Assembly: GCA_003116975.1 (NCBI GenBank)
Contig: BGKB01000085.1
Span: 248,001-312,000 of the forward strand
DNA: 64,000 nt
Direction: 5' to 3'
From: Aurantiochytrium sp. KH105
Lineage: Eukaryota; Sar; Bigyra; Thraustochytrida; Thraustochytriidae
Shown: positions 9,409-19,904 of the stretch, one piece after another
How positions within the stretch are numbered: position 1 is the first letter of the stretch
Layout of the letters: each line of letters opens with the position of its first letter
Position numbers and translations under genes: made by a program
The notes under the pieces: generated by a model
What the model was told of the DNA's origin: nothing
The model's input: only the letters and a program-made list of their open reading frames with translations
Databases searched by the model: none

Positions 9409-12400
9409 TTAAGGGTCCATGATTTGATTACGGTTCGCGTACATGTTGCCGGTGTTGCCGCGTAGCATGTCGATTTCGGTCTTGAGCGCTTGAATCTCGT
9501 GGCTCTGCATCTTAACGAGCTGAGTGAGCTTGGCAGTCTCCTGCGCCTCACGATGAGAAACAAGCCCGTGCGCAGCATGCGACGCGCCGCCGTTGGCGCC
9601 ATTGAGTTCCGCCTCGAGCAGTTGCTGTTTTTCCGTGAGACTGGCAATCTGCTGCAAAAGGGCCGAATTACGTCTCGTTGCCTCGAGCAGACGCTCTTGC
9701 GCGAGACCGATCTTCTTTTGTGCGCTCGCATGCTCTGCGTGCTGCTTCTTTTCTTGTTGCTTGGCCTTGTTGGAGACCTCAGTGGATCCCGAGGAACCCA
9801 TCTTCTCTATCGTGTCCAGGTCGATGACCTGACCAAACTTGAGAAGCTGAAGATCCTTGCACTTGTCCTCGAGAGCCGCAATGTCCCGAAGCTTTTGCTT
9901 CTTCTCGCGCTTGAGCCTCTTTTGCATATGGTGCAGCTCCTTAAACTCGAGCTTCTTGTCGCAATTTTCGTCAAGAAGACGGCCAATGCCAGCGTGCAGG
10001 TCGTGAAGCTCGTGCTTGTCGAAAACGAGGGAACTTCCAATACTGATGGGAAGGACCAGACGCACCTTATGGCGACGAGTACGCTCGGCAGAAATGCGAG
10101 CCCGTCGCACCTCCAGTTCGAGATCGCGAATGCGTCCCACCAGCTCGTCTTGACGTTCAATAAGAGCGTCGTCCTCGGCATTGGACATGGCAGCCTCGTC
10201 CAGGGCTGCAAGCTGATCTCGGGCCTGGATAAGCTGCAGCTTGAGATTGACAATCTCAACGTCTTCGCTGTCAAGTGGAACGTCCTCCTCAAAAATCGTG
10301 TCGTCTTGATCGTTGTCCACAGCAGCGAGTGCGGCATCGAGGTCGGCGTCAGCATCCTCTTCGACACTGCCCTCAGGGACGACAAGGCACGCAAGTTGCG
10401 CGAGTCGCAGGACCACGAAAGTATCGACCTCATTCAGCTTTCGCTGCTTCTCGTTCTGAAAAGCCTGGATCTCGATGACTGTAGATTTCAGGTCCTTGTC
10501 GATCTGCTTCTCACGACCCTGATGGCGATCATTCGCCTTGCGCAACTCATCAATGGCCTTGTTGAATCCGGAGAGAACCTCTTCCTGATCAAGGCGCTTC
10601 TCGCGCAGCTCAAGGACTTTTTCGTAAATGGCAGGGTCGCAGCCGTCCGGGCAACGTTCTTCTTCAGGCTCACCCTCCTCAAAGTCCTCCTCTTCGTCGT
10701 CGTAGTCCTCGTCATCCTCGGAATCAGACTCTTCAGAGTCAGAATCACCGTCCCCTTGCTGCTTGACGCGCTTGATCTTGCGCTTGAAGATCTTGAGCAG
10801 CTGCGCGCTCGCCGGGTTGGCATCACCACCAACAAGGGTATGAAACTCCTCAAAGATGACGCGATCCTTTTCCTGCCAAATGGCGAGCTCGGCCTTTTTA
10901 GCCGCCAGATTCTCCTGGCACGAGGTGATTTCTGCAAGCACCTCACTCTTTTGCTGCCGGCACGAATCAAGCTTGCTGCTCAGCGCGTGGTCCTTCTTCT
11001 CAAACTCGTTGAGAAGCTGCTGCTCGCGAAAGAGGAGAATCTGGCGCAGCTCGGCGGCCACCAGATCTGCGTCGAGCTGCGCGCGCTCCTTGCGAAGCTC
11101 GTACACGGCCGAATCAAAGGCGCGCACGGATTCGAGGCTTCGTTCGAGGATTCTCGACTTTTCAAAGAGAAGTTGCTTGCGCTTGGTGTTCCACACCGCC
11201 TTCTCAAAGCTTGTCTTGGCGTCTGCGCAAACTTCACGAAGTGCGGCTGCGCAGAATGCATTGGGCCCTTGCACTTCGATGCGGTATCGCTGCTCTGCCA
11301 TCGTGTCCGAAGACGATGCGGATCCGCATAAAAACGTCTCCATGTCCTCGGGGGTTAGCTCGAGGCGCTTTTCTGGCCATTCGCCGCCGTCGAGACGAAG
11401 CGGGAGCCCAAGGCTGCCGGGATCCTCACCAAGTTCCTCGTCAATGGCCCGAATGCGCGTCTCGTCGACGCGCGCGCGCTCTACAATGCGGCGCTTCAGC
11501 TCACGAAGTGCAAGAAACTTTTCGTTGAATTTCATTCGCAGGGCTTGGACGCTCTCCGCGAGAAGAATGCTTTGGCGGTACTTCTTTGCGGCGTTCACCT
11601 GGAGATGAACGGGCACCTGATAGTTCTCTGCGGACTTCAGCTTGTAGTCACCCATATTGTTGAGGACCCACTCGATCGCGGCAACATCGACAGGGTCGTC
11701 GGCGTCCTCGTCTGGCTTGGTCTCGAGAAGCTCGCTCATCTGCAGCTTGCGCTCGCGGCGGCCTGCTTTGCGGGCCTCCCAGCCTGTTGCTGCATCCGTC
11801 TTCTTTTTGCGCTTCCCAGCTGCGGGGCTGCCGGGCCCGCCCTCGGTTTCAGGTCGGGCGCTCTTGTTGCCGTTGTTGGCGCCGTTGCCTCCAGCATCTG
11901 CACTTCCGCCTGTGCCATTCCCCGACGCACCAGCGCCGTTTCCATTGGCATCGTTGAGAACTTCGTGCAGGGTCGCTATGGCTTTGCGAAGAGACTCGGA
12001 AAATTTGGCTGTCCGGAACGAACGGACAATGTAGTCCTCGTTAAAAGCGGCAAGCGAGATGCTGTCGACCAGGATTTCGTTAAGAAAGAAACGCTTGAGT
12101 TTCTCCAGCTTGGCCTTGCTCATATTCACGTCCCATTGCGTCTCCTTGATCACCTCTTCAAGCTGTGCTTTGCCTTCTTCCATGAGCGCTTCAATGAGAT
12201 CATTGTCGATATCAAAGGTGTCGCGCGGAAGACGCGTTTCCGGCGCATCGCGTTCATTTTCTTCGACAAGAGCCTCAAAGTCTTTTCGAAGGTCGGCAAT
12301 GACCTGGCGTACTTTGTCCTTTTCAACCTCGGCAACTCGAAGCTTTGCATCTTCCTCCGTCTTGAGCTTGTCGTCTTGGATCGAGTACGCGTTCGCGTCA

Positions 12401-14946
12401 AGAATATCGGTCGCCTCGGGGCTCTCATTTGCGTCAGTAGCAGGGGCTTCGGGTGCAGGCTCTGGAGCAGGAAAGGCGCTCTGCAAGGCCTCGTCAGCCC
12501 CAATGTACACGGGTTCACCCGCTAGCATGGAGGCCTCAATGGGTGCTGCGTCCTTGTTTGGGGCCGCCGTCCAGAGTTTCTTTGCCTTAATTCTCGTACC
12601 TGGCTTGCCCTCGAGCTCCTTACAGCGCGTCTCGAGCTCGCTCACATTGAGTCTGTGCGAGTACAAACTACCGTCTGCGGCAGCAGTCAGGAGAAAGGCA
12701 TCGTCGAAGCTTGTTTGCATACCGGTGACCTGGCCCGCACGGCCGTCGTGCACACGAAGTGATGCATATGCTCCGAGTGCTGCTCGCGAGCGAATGCGGA
12801 TTTCACCGGTTGCAGAACCATTGATGAAGAGCTGTCCAGACCACGATTTACTGATGCGCGTGCATGGTGGGTATGCGCCCGTTCCGGGAAGGAACTTCAC
12901 CAGAGGGTCCTTGTTAAGAAGGTCCGTGCCTTGCTCGTTATTTGCAGCCATACCGTCATCCGCGGCCAAATTTGGCAACGTACGCAAGGGGTACTCGGAC
13001 CCAAATTCGCACACGTACAAAGGTCCGGCGTCGGCACCATCGAGAGCGAGTGCAAATTGGAGGGTATCGGCAGAGTCCTCGAGGATGGCGAATGATAGTA
13101 CCGCACCGACAGGCAGACTCTGCAGACGTTCGTATTCGATTTGTTGCGGGTCCTCTTCCTCCTCTTGCACGGCCTTGCTCGAGGTCGTGGTCGTCATCAT
13201 CGCTGTGGGATCTCCTTCCCCGCCTTCGGCAGCCACGGGCTGTGGCTTTTCGAGCGGCTTAGGAACGCGACGCTTAAAGGTAAAGGTACGCATGGGAAGG
13301 TCCTTTAGTTCAAAGGTGTGCGAGGTATCAGGCATGGGCACGGCATTGCTTGGATGCGGCAAGGTGACTTCTATGATCTGACCTGCGTCACATGCCATGA
13401 GGACGCGATCCCCCTGACGTGTCCACTCCAGAGCGCGAATTGTAGAGGGCGTGGTGACGAAACCAAGAGGCTTGAATGTCCCATCGCGGCGCACGTCGAA
13501 AACGAAAACTGTCCCATCACGACCCGCAGTGGCAAGTCGGGTAGCACTTTCGTCAAGGGCGATGGCCGTGAGAGCAGCATTATGCGGCTTGGTCGCCATG
13601 ACAAGGCGAAAGCTTCGACTGGCCCTGTCTGCGCAAAGAAGACGCACCACGCCGTCCTCAAAGCCGACAAGTAGAGAGCGACCCGTCATGTCAAAGATGG
13701 CTGGCATCCACAACGTAGCAGTGGCGCTCGTGTTGAAATGCCGCTGAAAGAGGCAATCACCTGCAATATAGTCCCAGGCGCGCACGGAGCAGTCGTCACC
13801 AGCGGTGACGGCGAGATGGTCCACTGGCGAGCTGATTACACCAGCAATGCGGCCCGAGTGGCCCGCGCGGAGCTCAATGCATTCGCACCCGGGCACAATG
13901 GGCTCTTCAAGACGGTAAATGCCTCCGTTACGATCTTGGAGAATGAGGTAGTCTTCTCCGACGCAAATCGAGATCGGGACCTTGCCCTCAACGTGGAATT
14001 GCCGTGTCGGCGCGAGCTCAAAGAAGGGATTTTCGTCCGTGACGTCAGCACTGTCGATGGCAGCCATGGACCACCAGCGGAGCCAGCCGTCCTCGCCCGC
14101 GGTGAGAAACTGGCCCTTGGCTGGAGTTTCCGCTCCAATGAGCTCGCAGACGTGAACTTCGCCCTCGTGGGGCAAGAGATGACCGGGACGGCGGACCTCG
14201 AGCTTGATGAAGTTGCCGTCCCACAGCAGGAGTGAGCCCGACTCGGAGCCACTGAGGACCTTGCCATCGGGCATGACTGCGTACGCGGAGACATCGCTGA
14301 GCTCAACCTTGCCGAACTTGCCAATGTCGCCCTGCAGCTTGAGGCCTGTGAAAGTGTCTGCCATTTTCCAGAAGCGAATGTGACCAAGACCACTGGTCGT
14401 GAGGAAGCCGTCCTTGCCAGGAGCAAAGGATACATTATAGATTTCCTGCGCAAAGGCCTTGTTGCGCAAGATGATGCGCTCACTCTCCCAATCCCAGACA
14501 GTGAGCAAGAAATCGGGGCTAGCGCCAACAGTGGCAAGCTTATCGCCGCCAGAGCTAAACGCCATGCAGCTGTAGGCACGTTCCGTGCCTCCGCGCAGGG
14601 TCTTGAGTAGTTTCCGGCTCGGGAACTCGTGGATGTACACATTCGGCTTGTTCCCTTGGCCACCAATGGCAAAGTACTTTCGGTTTGGGTGTACGCAGAC
14701 GCAACCAATGCCTTGACTGTCAGGACAGAAAAGGAGCTCCGTGGACTTGGCCTGCGTGTCCAGGACCGCGGCGGCGGACCCCAGCGTGGTCAGCAGCACG
14801 CCCCGGTCGTTGAGCAGGTGCACATTATTCCTCTTTCGGCTTGCAAAGCCAAAGCCTTGCTGCACGGCCAGAACACCGCTTCGGTCGACCTCACATGGCT
14901 CGCGAAGGATGTTCGCCCAACCTCCTGCGCCGCTGCTCGTCGTCAT
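9409..14946 (-). CDS. CFAP44: Cilia- and flagella-associated protein 44 (WD40 + coiled coil)
   Basis: An 1845-residue intronless frame starting at the ATG at 14946; human CFAP44 is of almost the same length. The N-terminal ~800 residues are WD40 repeats, including the family-typical run FTGLKLQGDIGKFGKVELSD, then DGKVLSGSESGSLLLWDG and VEGKVPISI. From about residue 880 the protein is long coiled coil interrupted by an acidic stretch. That stretch is followed by the conserved CPDGCDPAIYEKVLELREKR motif shared by CFAP43 and CFAP44. In Chlamydomonas and Tetrahymena, CFAP43/44 form the tether and tether-head complex that anchors the inner dynein arm f (I1) motor heads to the doublet microtubule. 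CFAP44 is preferred over CFAP43 because of the FTGLKLQG motif and total length. Its presence indicates motile flagella, presumably on zoospores. Confidence 0.9.
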   Translation of the reverse strand: MTTSSGAGGWANILREPCEVDRSGVLAVQQGFGFASRKRNNVHLLNDRGVLLTTLGSAAAVLDTQAKSTELLFCPDSQGIGCVCVHPNRKYFAIGGQGNKPNVYIHEFPSRKLLKTLRGGTERAYSCMAFSSGGDKLATVGASPDFLLTVWDWESERIILRNKAFAQEIYNVSFAPGKDGFLTTSGLGHIRFWKMADTFTGLKLQGDIGKFGKVELSDVSAYAVMPDGKVLSGSESGSLLLWDGNFIKLEVRRPGHLLPHEGEVHVCELIGAETPAKGQFLTAGEDGWLRWWSMAAIDSADVTDENPFFELAPTRQFHVEGKVPISICVGEDYLILQDRNGGIYRLEEPIVPGCECIELRAGHSGRIAGVISSPVDHLAVTAGDDCSVRAWDYIAGDCLFQRHFNTSATATLWMPAIFDMTGRSLLVGFEDGVVRLLCADRASRSFRLVMATKPHNAALTAIALDESATRLATAGRDGTVFVFDVRRDGTFKPLGFVTTPSTIRALEWTRQGDRVLMACDAGQIIEVTLPHPSNAVPMPDTSHTFELKDLPMRTFTFKRRVPKPLEKPQPVAAEGGEGDPTAMMTTTTSSKAVQEEEEDPQQIEYERLQSLPVGAVLSFAILEDSADTLQFALALDGADAGPLYVCEFGSEYPLRTLPNLAADDGMAANNEQGTDLLNKDPLVKFLPGTGAYPPCTRISKSWSGQLFINGSATGEIRIRSRAALGAYASLRVHDGRAGQVTGMQTSFDDAFLLTAAADGSLYSHRLNVSELETRCKELEGKPGTRIKAKKLWTAAPNKDAAPIEASMLAGEPVYIGADEALQSAFPAPEPAPEAPATDANESPEATDILDANAYSIQDDKLKTEEDAKLRVAEVEKDKVRQVIADLRKDFEALVEENERDAPETRLPRDTFDIDNDLIEALMEEGKAQLEEVIKETQWDVNMSKAKLEKLKRFFLNEILVDSISLAAFNEDYIVRSFRTAKFSESLRKAIATLHEVLNDANGNGAGASGNGTGGSADAGGNGANNGNKSARPETEGGPGSPAAGKRKKKTDAATGWEARKAGRRERKLQMSELLETKPDEDADDPVDVAAIEWVLNNMGDYKLKSAENYQVPVHLQVNAAKKYRQSILLAESVQALRMKFNEKFLALRELKRRIVERARVDETRIRAIDEELGEDPGSLGLPLRLDGGEWPEKRLELTPEDMETFLCGSASSSDTMAEQRYRIEVQGPNAFCAAALREVCADAKTSFEKAVWNTKRKQLLFEKSRILERSLESVRAFDSAVYELRKERAQLDADLVAAELRQILLFREQQLLNEFEKKDHALSSKLDSCRQQKSEVLAEITSCQENLAAKKAELAIWQEKDRVIFEEFHTLVGGDANPASAQLLKIFKRKIKRVKQQGDGDSDSEESDSEDDEDYDDEEEDFEEGEPEEERCPDGCDPAIYEKVLELREKRLDQEEVLSGFNKAIDELRKANDRHQGREKQIDKDLKSTVIEIQAFQNEKQRKLNEVDTFVVLRLAQLACLVVPEGSVEEDADADLDAALAAVDNDQDDTIFEEDVPLDSEDVEIVNLKLQLIQARDQLAALDEAAMSNAEDDALIERQDELVGRIRDLELEVRRARISAERTRRHKVRLVLPISIGSSLVFDKHELHDLHAGIGRLLDENCDKKLEFKELHHMQKRLKREKKQKLRDIAALEDKCKDLQLLKFGQVIDLDTIEKMGSSGSTEVSNKAKQQEKKQHAEHASAQKKIGLAQERLLEATRRNSALLQQIASLTEKQQLLEAELNGANGGASHAAHGLVSHREAQETAKLTQLVKMQSHEIQALKTEIDMLRGNTGNMYANRNQIMDP

Positions 14947-15839
14947 GATGCCCCCCTTGTATTTCTACGGACGAATTGTGACGCAAGACGTCTGCGTTGG
15001 CGCCGACCAACCTCAGCGTCGACGCCAATGAGTTTTCCCGTCACCACGCTCACGATAAAGTGAGAAAACCGAGTTCCCTTTGCTCTTGCCGGCCTCGCTG
15101 TCCTTGGAGAGCAACAACCAAAATCAACAATCAAACAAGCAACCAAAAATTATAACCTTGCAAGCAAGCAAATAAGCACGACCTTGGTCCTTCGTGCTGA
15201 CCGACGGACGTCCTCGTTCCTCTTCATCTTTTCCGTGTCAATCGTCCCGCCCAAACTTAGCCAAGGCGCCAGACTTATAAAGGGTCTAACGGATCTCATC
15301 CTTCTCCTCGTTCCCTTTGTTCCCCCTCATTCTTTCTCTCTCCGCCCTCCTGGGAGGTACGCTGCAACATTTTACCAGTACATCTTCCTCTTCGGACGAA
15401 CGTAACATGGTGCTTAAAGGGGTCTAAGTATGCAGACTTGTAGGGGAACCCCTACACGCTGGAAGGCGTTCTCTTCGCGGCGCAAGTCGACCAAAGGGCG
15501 GCGCCAAGTCGGGTATCCGGCGCCGCGCAAGTGCGGTAAACGCGGAAAGGCCCTTGCGCGGCCGCGGACGTTATCACTCTCGCTCTCTCTTGTCTTCGCT
15601 TTCTTTTGCTGGGCGCGGTCCCTTCGCCGTCGCTCGACCCCGAGGCGCGGAGACAGACCGGCTTCGTGCGAACGCGCCGTCCGCGGCCGCAGAGAGCGCC
15701 GCTTCCGGGTTTCGCCCGCGCGCACGAGGCCTGTGCTCGGCTTTTGTTGGCTTCTCGTGGCTTTCCGTTGATTGCTTTGGTTCGAGCGTGGATACTCATC
15801 GACAGGGCTTGCACGCACGTCGAGAAAAAGGAGAAGAAG
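14947..15839. promoter_or_regulatory. Divergent intergenic region, CFAP44 / PDI
   Basis: An 893 bp gap between divergent starts. The CFAP44 side is A-rich with repeated caagcaagcaa elements near 15130-15175. Two similar elements, aaagggtctaa near 15278 and aaaggggtctaa near 15416, lie 140 bp apart. The 400 bp before PDI are GC-rich leader; an open frame from 15606 reaches PDI without a good start. No separate gene is supported. Confidence 0.45.
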
Positions 15840-17819
15840 ATGGGCGTCTCTTGGAGGAGTGCCCTCGCGGCGACAGTGGCTGCGGCGATGGTGTTCGTCG
15901 GCAGGGCCGAGGAGGCGCCGGGGAACTACGAGATTTTCTTCGGTGACGACTTTGACATGAGGCTGTCTGAGAATCTCAACGGCGGCAAGAATGTGCTCAT
16001 GTTGTTCATGGCGCCCTGGTGCAATAACTGCAAGGCTCTCGCCCCCGAGTTTCTCGAGGCCGCCAAAATTATCGAACAGCTGGGTGAAATCGGAGACCTG
16101 AGCCCTACGGTGTTCGCAGAGATTGATGCAGACAACTTTGCAGACATTGGCGCAAAGTACGAGATCGAGGCGTTCCCGACGCTCAAATGGTTCCCCGCCG
16201 GGTCCGACGGCGCGACAGCTGAGCCCTTTGTTGCGGCCATGGATGCCGACGGCATGGTGAGCTTTATTAAAAAGCAGTCAATGAAGCCACTGGAACCTAT
16301 TAAGAGCAAGAGCGCTCTGGCAGACTTTCTCGCGCTGCGCGAGACCATCTCGTTCAAGGACGGTCTGACGGTTCTTGGCGCCAAGAGCCTCGATGCCGCC
16401 ACGGAGGCGATTGCCGCGATTGACGCTGTACGCAAGTCGGATACAGAGGGAATGCGCTTCGCGCTCTACGAGAGCGCCACGCCGCTCGCGGACGTTGCCG
16501 AGATCTTGGGCGAGCCTGTTGGCAGCGATGATGAGGGTCTTGTGGTCATTCTCAGCCCTCGCCACGGCGTCAAGTCATTTCCCCTTGAAAAGGTTGCCAG
16601 TGGCGCGGCGGACATCATCATCGAGGCTACGTCGATTCCCAGCGACGTCGTTGAGCTTACCACGGCCAGTATTGCGGAAGCTTTGAACAAGTACGACTAC
16701 GCCGTGATCAAGTTCTATGCGCCGTGGTGCGGGTACTGCCAACAGCTCGCGCCTGTGTACGAGTCTTTGGCTGGCGCCGCCAAGGCGGCGGGTCTCGACA
16801 ATGTCCTGATTGCCAAGGTGGATGCGACCGCAGAGGAAGAGCTTGGCGTCGAGTATGGCATCGAAGGCTTTCCCACGCTCAAATGGATTCGCAAGGGTGT
16901 TGCCTACGACTTCAGCAATGAGCGCCATGATCATCACGCTATGCTTGAGTACATTGTCGACAAAATGGGCCCCACCTTTGACAAAGAGCTGACGAGCGCA
17001 ACCAAGGATGACGTGGACGCTTTCTTTGAGGACCACAAGGGCAAGCGCGCAGCGTTTATGCTTCTCGCAGAAGAGTCTGCTTCTGACGCCATCGAAGCAG
17101 CGGCATACGGAGCCAACGCCGCTGTCGGTCTCTCGACGAAGACTTCGACGGAGACGATGCAGGCGCTCAACGTTGAGAAGTTGCCAGCAGCCATTGTCAG
17201 GAATGAGGCCGGTATGAGCACCACCATTACAGAAGGCGACGTGAGCTTTTCAGATATGGATGAGTTGGGCTCGCAGCTTAACATTCTCTCGATGCCGACT
17301 ATCTCTACCTTTTCGGACGAGTTTCTAGACGAGGCCATCGACAGCGGCACGGGCAGCATTTACTTTATGATCTGCGACCCAGAGAGTCCGGCGCTCGATG
17401 TCCTTGAAAAGTTTGCGAGCTCTCGCTCGCGACGTGAAGAGCTGTTCGCGTTTGTTGATCCCCTCGACGAGGAGATGGACTATGCTCTTGAGTTCTTTGA
17501 TGCGGCTTTTGAAAAGGGTTCGGACAAGGTTTTTCTTCGTGCAGTGAATGCTGCCGAAATTGAAATGGGCGGTGGAATCTTTCCCCTTCGCAATTCGAAT
17601 GGCGAAGCCTTCGTCTCCGCAAGCGACTTGACTGTTGCAATGCTTGAGACCTTTGCGCAGGATGTCAAGGAGCAAAAGGTAGAACCCCTACCGGAGCCCG
17701 CAGAGGAATACCCCGCGGACCCCGATGGTCCTTACCGCGATGATTCGTACTATGCTGATGCATCCGCGGACGGCGACGCGTCTGTGGACATGGGCGATGC
17801 CCTGCACGATGAACTGTAA
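15840..17819 (+). CDS. Protein disulfide isomerase with HDEL tail
   Basis: A 659-residue protein from the ATG at 15840, chosen because it begins directly with a signal peptide (MGVSWRSALAATVAAAMVFVGRA) that upstream starts would bury. The first thioredoxin domain (about 28-135) has the active site CNNC at 61-64 in APWCNNCKALAPEF, unlike the canonical CGHC. A middle region (about 140-275) looks like redox-inactive b-type domains. The second thioredoxin domain (about 280-390) has CGYC at 297-300 within FYAPWCGYCQQLAPVY. More thioredoxin-like but cysteine-poor sequence follows, then an acidic tail ending HDEL, the ER-retention signal. It should oxidise or isomerise disulfides of secreted proteins in the ER lumen. 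It is longer than classical PDI (about 500 residues). Both active sites lack the usual second-position histidine, which would shift their redox potential. Confidence 0.9.
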   Translation: MGVSWRSALAATVAAAMVFVGRAEEAPGNYEIFFGDDFDMRLSENLNGGKNVLMLFMAPWCNNCKALAPEFLEAAKIIEQLGEIGDLSPTVFAEIDADNFADIGAKYEIEAFPTLKWFPAGSDGATAEPFVAAMDADGMVSFIKKQSMKPLEPIKSKSALADFLALRETISFKDGLTVLGAKSLDAATEAIAAIDAVRKSDTEGMRFALYESATPLADVAEILGEPVGSDDEGLVVILSPRHGVKSFPLEKVASGAADIIIEATSIPSDVVELTTASIAEALNKYDYAVIKFYAPWCGYCQQLAPVYESLAGAAKAAGLDNVLIAKVDATAEEELGVEYGIEGFPTLKWIRKGVAYDFSNERHDHHAMLEYIVDKMGPTFDKELTSATKDDVDAFFEDHKGKRAAFMLLAEESASDAIEAAAYGANAAVGLSTKTSTETMQALNVEKLPAAIVRNEAGMSTTITEGDVSFSDMDELGSQLNILSMPTISTFSDEFLDEAIDSGTGSIYFMICDPESPALDVLEKFASSRSRREELFAFVDPLDEEMDYALEFFDAAFEKGSDKVFLRAVNAAEIEMGGGIFPLRNSNGEAFVSASDLTVAMLETFAQDVKEQKVEPLPEPAEEYPADPDGPYRDDSYYADASADGDASVDMGDALHDEL

Positions 17820-18327
17820 CAGAGTTAGCTCTGCGAGGCATCGAGTGTCGGAGACGATGAGCCAGGGGAGCACGCAGCATACTACTCTTGCCTGTGAATC
17901 AAGTTGGCTCGCATCCCGCGCGCGCGCGCGCGCACGCACACAGATAAAGAAAAAACTAATTGAAAGTATATGGTTTACTGCTTGCTGCTTTCAAATTTTT
18001 TTGGGGGAGGGAAAACGGGAAAATCTTGACTTCCTCATCGAAAGACTGGTCATCTTCCTTCATTGAGGCGTGTAAATTCACGCATGACAGACTGAAAAAT
18101 AGAACCAACGAACATGTAGCCGCAGCAAAAAATCAAAGCTTTCCGGTCCTGCTGGCCTCTGCTTCCTAATTCTCATATTAATCGTAAAGGTCGTGGTCAA
18201 TAGAAGAAGTCCTGACGCGTTTATAGTATATACAAAAGTTGGCTGCGTCGTATCGCCTTGGGCCACCACTTCGATTTCATCATCAGTGCTCTTTTTTCAG
18301 GAAATCAATCATCCGTGGCCATCGCGC
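17820..18327. other. Convergent 3' intergenic region
   Basis: A 508 bp gap between the PDI and epsilon-tubulin stops. It contains an alternating (CG)n/(CA)n run at about 17916-17942 and A/T-rich sequence around 17945-18010. No coding or RNA gene seen. Confidence 0.45.
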
Positions 18328-19904
18328 TCACAGAATACACGGAGGCCGCGCATCTGCAGCAATGCGCTCAGCCTCATCGAATTTGTCGCTGTAGTCGTGT
18401 TGCAACGAGGCGAGCGTCTCGAGAGCAACGTCAAAATGACCCTCCTCCATAAAATTTGTGTAGTGATGGATGTAGGCTTTCCGACGCGGACCGTATAATG
18501 TGCGGAATCGCTCTTCCATTCCAGCAAAGACGCCACGCACGCAGGAGTTATTCGCGAGAGAGATCATGGAATGATGCTGATCAGCAGGTCTCGCGGCACA
18601 GAGACCAATCTTGAATGCATCCTGATTCCAGCTAGGAAGCTCGATGTGCTGACCGAGACGCTCGACATTTCGATGAATGTCAGCGAGATTTACGTGGCCA
18701 CGCACCAGCATGGCACAAGCAAGGAAGCGACCATTGACCGGGTCCGTCTTCAAAAGCTGATTTGAGCGCGCCATGGCTCCGGCGAACATGCGATCGACCT
18801 GTTGCTTTTGCGCGACACGTGACGAGCGATCTGGGTCCCCAGCAAGCGGGCTGATAGCCGAGTTGAGAAACTGCATCCGGGGAAAGGGTACGAGGTTTGT
18901 TGTGAGCTCGCTGAGATCGAGATTCATCTTGCCAGGGAAGCGCGCGCAGCACGTGAGGTTGGAGATCATCTGGGCCGCCACTCCGTTCATTTCGTCAAAG
19001 GCCTCTCCCCCTTTACTTGATGCTGCTCCAGCACCAAGACGGTTAGGCCGCTGGCCTTTTTGCACCTTGCGACTCTCAATCGTTGAAGCGGTTTTCGCTG
19101 CGTCCATAAGCGCCTCGTTACTCATGGGGAAGACACAGTCTGCGTGTTCACGCAGTTCGTGCAACGCAAAGGCTGCGTTGTATGGCGAAGTGATGACATC
19201 GTCATCCTCTGATCTGTGCGGGACATGTGAATGAGAAAGAAAGCATGAAATGAAAGAAAGGGAAATAGAGTAAAGGCAGAAGCAGAAAGAGTCAGTGATA
19301 AACAAGGTTCAAAGTTGACGTCAAGCAATTGCAGCCACGCCGAAAAAGAAACAGGATTAATAACGTACGGAAGAACAGAGCCCGCGAACCTAAATTTGCC
19401 AGGAAAGTGGTCCGCGAGGATGGAAAGCGTGCGGGATCCAAGACCGGACCCAGTTCCACCGCCCGTTGAATGCAGCAAGAAGAACGCCTGCATCGACTCA
19501 CATCTCTCCGCCTCGCGTCGGAGCGCCTCGGCAATTCGTTCGGCGTACTCGTTGCCGTAGCCGTGGAAGCCATGAGCAAAGTTGTTGCCTGCGCCAGACA
19601 CGCCACGGATAAACTCGTGCTCATCAAAGAGCTCGCGAAGAGGGCCATTCAGCGTTTGTGCTAAAACACCTTCTTCCGTGTCGATGAGCACGGCGCGCGC
19701 GCGAAGGCTACTTATTGGCGCATTGACGTCATCAAGGGCGGCGCCAGTGCGAGCGTTGACGTTGCGAAAGTATGTGCTCATGGGCGCGTCAAAGCACCCG
19801 TCTTCGCTCGCTGCAGCGTGTTCTCGCAGCACGCGACCCCAAAAGCTCCTTCCCACCTGATTTCCGCATTGGCCCACCTGGACCGTCACCACCTCGCGCG
19901 GCAT
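18328..19904 (-). CDS. TUBE1: Epsilon-tubulin, two exons
   Basis: Exon 1 is 19904-19369 and exon 2 is 19213-18328; the intron 19368-19214 (155 bp) has a GTACGT donor and a CGCACAG acceptor. Splicing completes a codon so that SVLP joins SEDDDVITSPYN, exactly the tubulin consensus. The 473-residue product matches epsilon-tubulin length (about 475). It starts VVTVQVGQCGNQ, carries SGAGNN at 103-108, and has the GTP-binding loop GGGTGSGLGSR at 148-158. It has an insertion with low-complexity KVQKGQRPNRLGAGAASSKGG typical of non-alpha/beta tubulins, and lacks an acidic C-terminal tail. The start LREHA and SGAGNN motifs fit epsilon rather than gamma or delta. Epsilon-tubulin is needed for centriole triplet formation and basal-body maturation, which agrees with CFAP44 nearby. 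Confidence 0.88.
19214..19368 (-). other. Spliceosomal intron in epsilon-tubulin
   Basis: GT-AG intron read on the minus strand, with donor GTACGT at 19368 and acceptor CACAG ending at 19214. It is a phase 2 intron. The pyrimidine-rich stretch before the acceptor (ctttctttcatttcatgctttctttctc) is a normal polypyrimidine tract. Without removal the frame runs into non-tubulin sequence. Confidence 0.88.

Noticed and set aside
9490..11331. 613-codon plus-strand frame
   Set aside because: Antisense shadow of the CFAP44 coiled coil; Leu-rich only because coiled-coil Glu/Lys codons reverse to Leu/Phe.
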